From assembly GCA_937912185.1 (NCBI GenBank), contig CALDOH010000071.1:1-14479 (forward strand): a stretch of DNA of 14,479 bases, read 5' to 3'. Position 1 is the stretch's first letter. Every line of letters starts with the position of its first letter. The DNA is from an uncultured bacterium (lineage in GTDB: Bacteria > Patescibacteriota > Patescibacteriia > UBA1558 > GWA2-36-10). The position numbers were made by a program, and so were the translations under genes. Of the stretch, positions 13,902 through 14,479 are shown piece after piece. The notes under the pieces were generated by a model. That model was given only the letters and a program-made list of their open reading frames with translations. It did no database searches and had not been told where the DNA came from.

Positions 13902-14479
13902 CTACTCGGTCGGCAGCTCGAGCTCGCCGAAGCGGACGATGGCGTTCTTGAGCACTTCGACGCTCGAAATCAGCTGCTGCAGACAGACGTTCTCGTAGCG
14001 GCCGTGGATGCCCTCGCTGCCGTAGCCCATGTTGGGCGTGGCGATGTCGGGGTACTTGACGTTGAGCATGCTGCCGTCCGTGCCACCACGGACCATGTTC
14101 TCGGAGGTCTCGATGCCGAACTCGGCGTGCGCTTCGAGCAGAGGCACCAGCAGGTGGCGCCGCGGGTCGATGCAGTCGAAGTTGTTGACCGTGGCCAGCT
14201 TGTTGCGGGTGATCTCGACCGTACAGCCGAATTCGGTTGCAGCACGGCGGGCCTTCTTCAGGGCCACGGTCACCATCTCCTCGGACTCGTCCAGGTTGAA
14301 ACTGCGGGGGGCCATGTTGACGATCGTCTCGGTGGCGTCGCCCTTGATGTTGGTCACGTAGAAGAATGAAGACAGGGGATCATCGATGCCGGCCTCGGGC
14401 ATGTCGTACTCGAAATCAAGCATCTCCATGGCAAAACGCATGGCCGCGTAATGGCTTGGCTGGAGCTTGTCCGGGGCCT
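13902..14479 (-). CDS. Peptidase T-like M20 aminopeptidase, C-terminal part (5' partial)
   Basis: The minus-strand frame is open from the window edge to TAG at 13902-13904; the ATG at 14439-14441 is internal, because codons upstream of it (APDKLQPSHYAA) remain open. The visible 190 or so residues match the C-terminal half of peptidase T, a cytoplasmic zinc tripeptidase. They include a dimerisation-domain segment, then RGGTDGSML, TPNMGYGSEGIHGRYE with the metal-ligand His in IHG, and a final helix. The N-terminal metal ligands lie outside the window. GC content is far above the rest (37 of 60 in the line starting 14041, against 22 of 60 in a pyrG line), so this gene is either horizontally acquired or belongs to another genome joined here. 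Other M20 family members are possible. Confidence 0.83.
   Translation of the reverse strand, partial: APDKLQPSHYAAMRFAMEMLDFEYDMPEAGIDDPLSSFFYVTNIKGDATETIVNMAPRSFNLDESEEMVTVALKKARRAATEFGCTVEITRNKLATVNNFDCIDPRRHLLVPLLEAHAEFGIETSENMVRGGTDGSMLNVKYPDIATPNMGYGSEGIHGRYENVCLQQLISSVEVLKNAIVRFGELELPTE

Noticed and set aside
13893..14369. A 158-codon plus-strand frame across the GC-rich end.
   Set aside because: It is a shadow of the peptidase T-like gene. High GC lowers stop frequency, and the minus strand carries recognisable family motifs.
1..14479. Alternative genetic code with TGA as glycine, as in some CPR lineages.
   Set aside because: Full-length ftsE, murA, pyrG and the others contain no in-frame TGA, which would be expected under that code.

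Overview
The window looks like chromosomal DNA from a small-genome, AT-rich bacterium, most likely a member of the Candidate Phyla Radiation (Patescibacteria). This is an inference. The supporting signs are compact spacing, low GC (about 37% in one 60-base line of pyrG counted by hand), mostly weak or absent Shine-Dalgarno sequences, a beta-propeller/PEGA membrane protein, and otherwise ordinary housekeeping genes. TGA is not recoded to an amino acid, because the genes contain no in-frame TGA. That argues against Gracilibacteria and Absconditabacteria.

Layout. Positions 1-2156 (+) hold an RlpA-like cell-wall protein (5'-truncated by the window edge) overlapping ftsE, then ftsX, closed by a strong bidirectional terminator. 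Positions 2205-4127 (-) hold lexA, a radical SAM protein of the SplB/COG1533 type, and rpmA (ribosomal protein L27) with its own consensus promoter. The lexA promoter carries a direct repeat GTTC-N7-GTTC, a strong candidate for an autoregulatory SOS box. Positions 4371-5432 (+) encode an unknown acidic protein with a PD-(D/E)XK-like motif pattern.

Positions 5436-7633 differ from their surroundings. They hold a run of short transcription units with higher GC, consensus promoters, near-perfect Shine-Dalgarno sequences and individual terminators. They encode an unknown 171-residue protein followed by a Cys-rich reading frame in another phase, hypoxanthine phosphoribosyltransferase, an unknown 93-residue protein, and (on -) a small two-helix membrane protein next to a 12-base G tract. 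This is the best candidate for something accessory or transferred.

Positions 7657-8946 (-) encode a membrane-anchored PEGA/beta-propeller protein, divergent from murA (9003) and a C-terminal processing protease (10315). rplI (L9) and pyrG (CTP synthase) follow, then terminators facing both ways. The last 580 bases (-) are the C-terminal part of a peptidase T-like M20 aminopeptidase at about 62% GC, sharply different from the rest, so either transferred DNA or an assembly join.

How the genes relate: RlpA-like, FtsE, FtsX and MurA all act on peptidoglycan or its remodelling during division, while PyrG and Hpt supply nucleotides. LexA represents the SOS response, and L27 and L9 are ribosomal. 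No tRNA, rRNA, CRISPR array or insertion sequence was seen.
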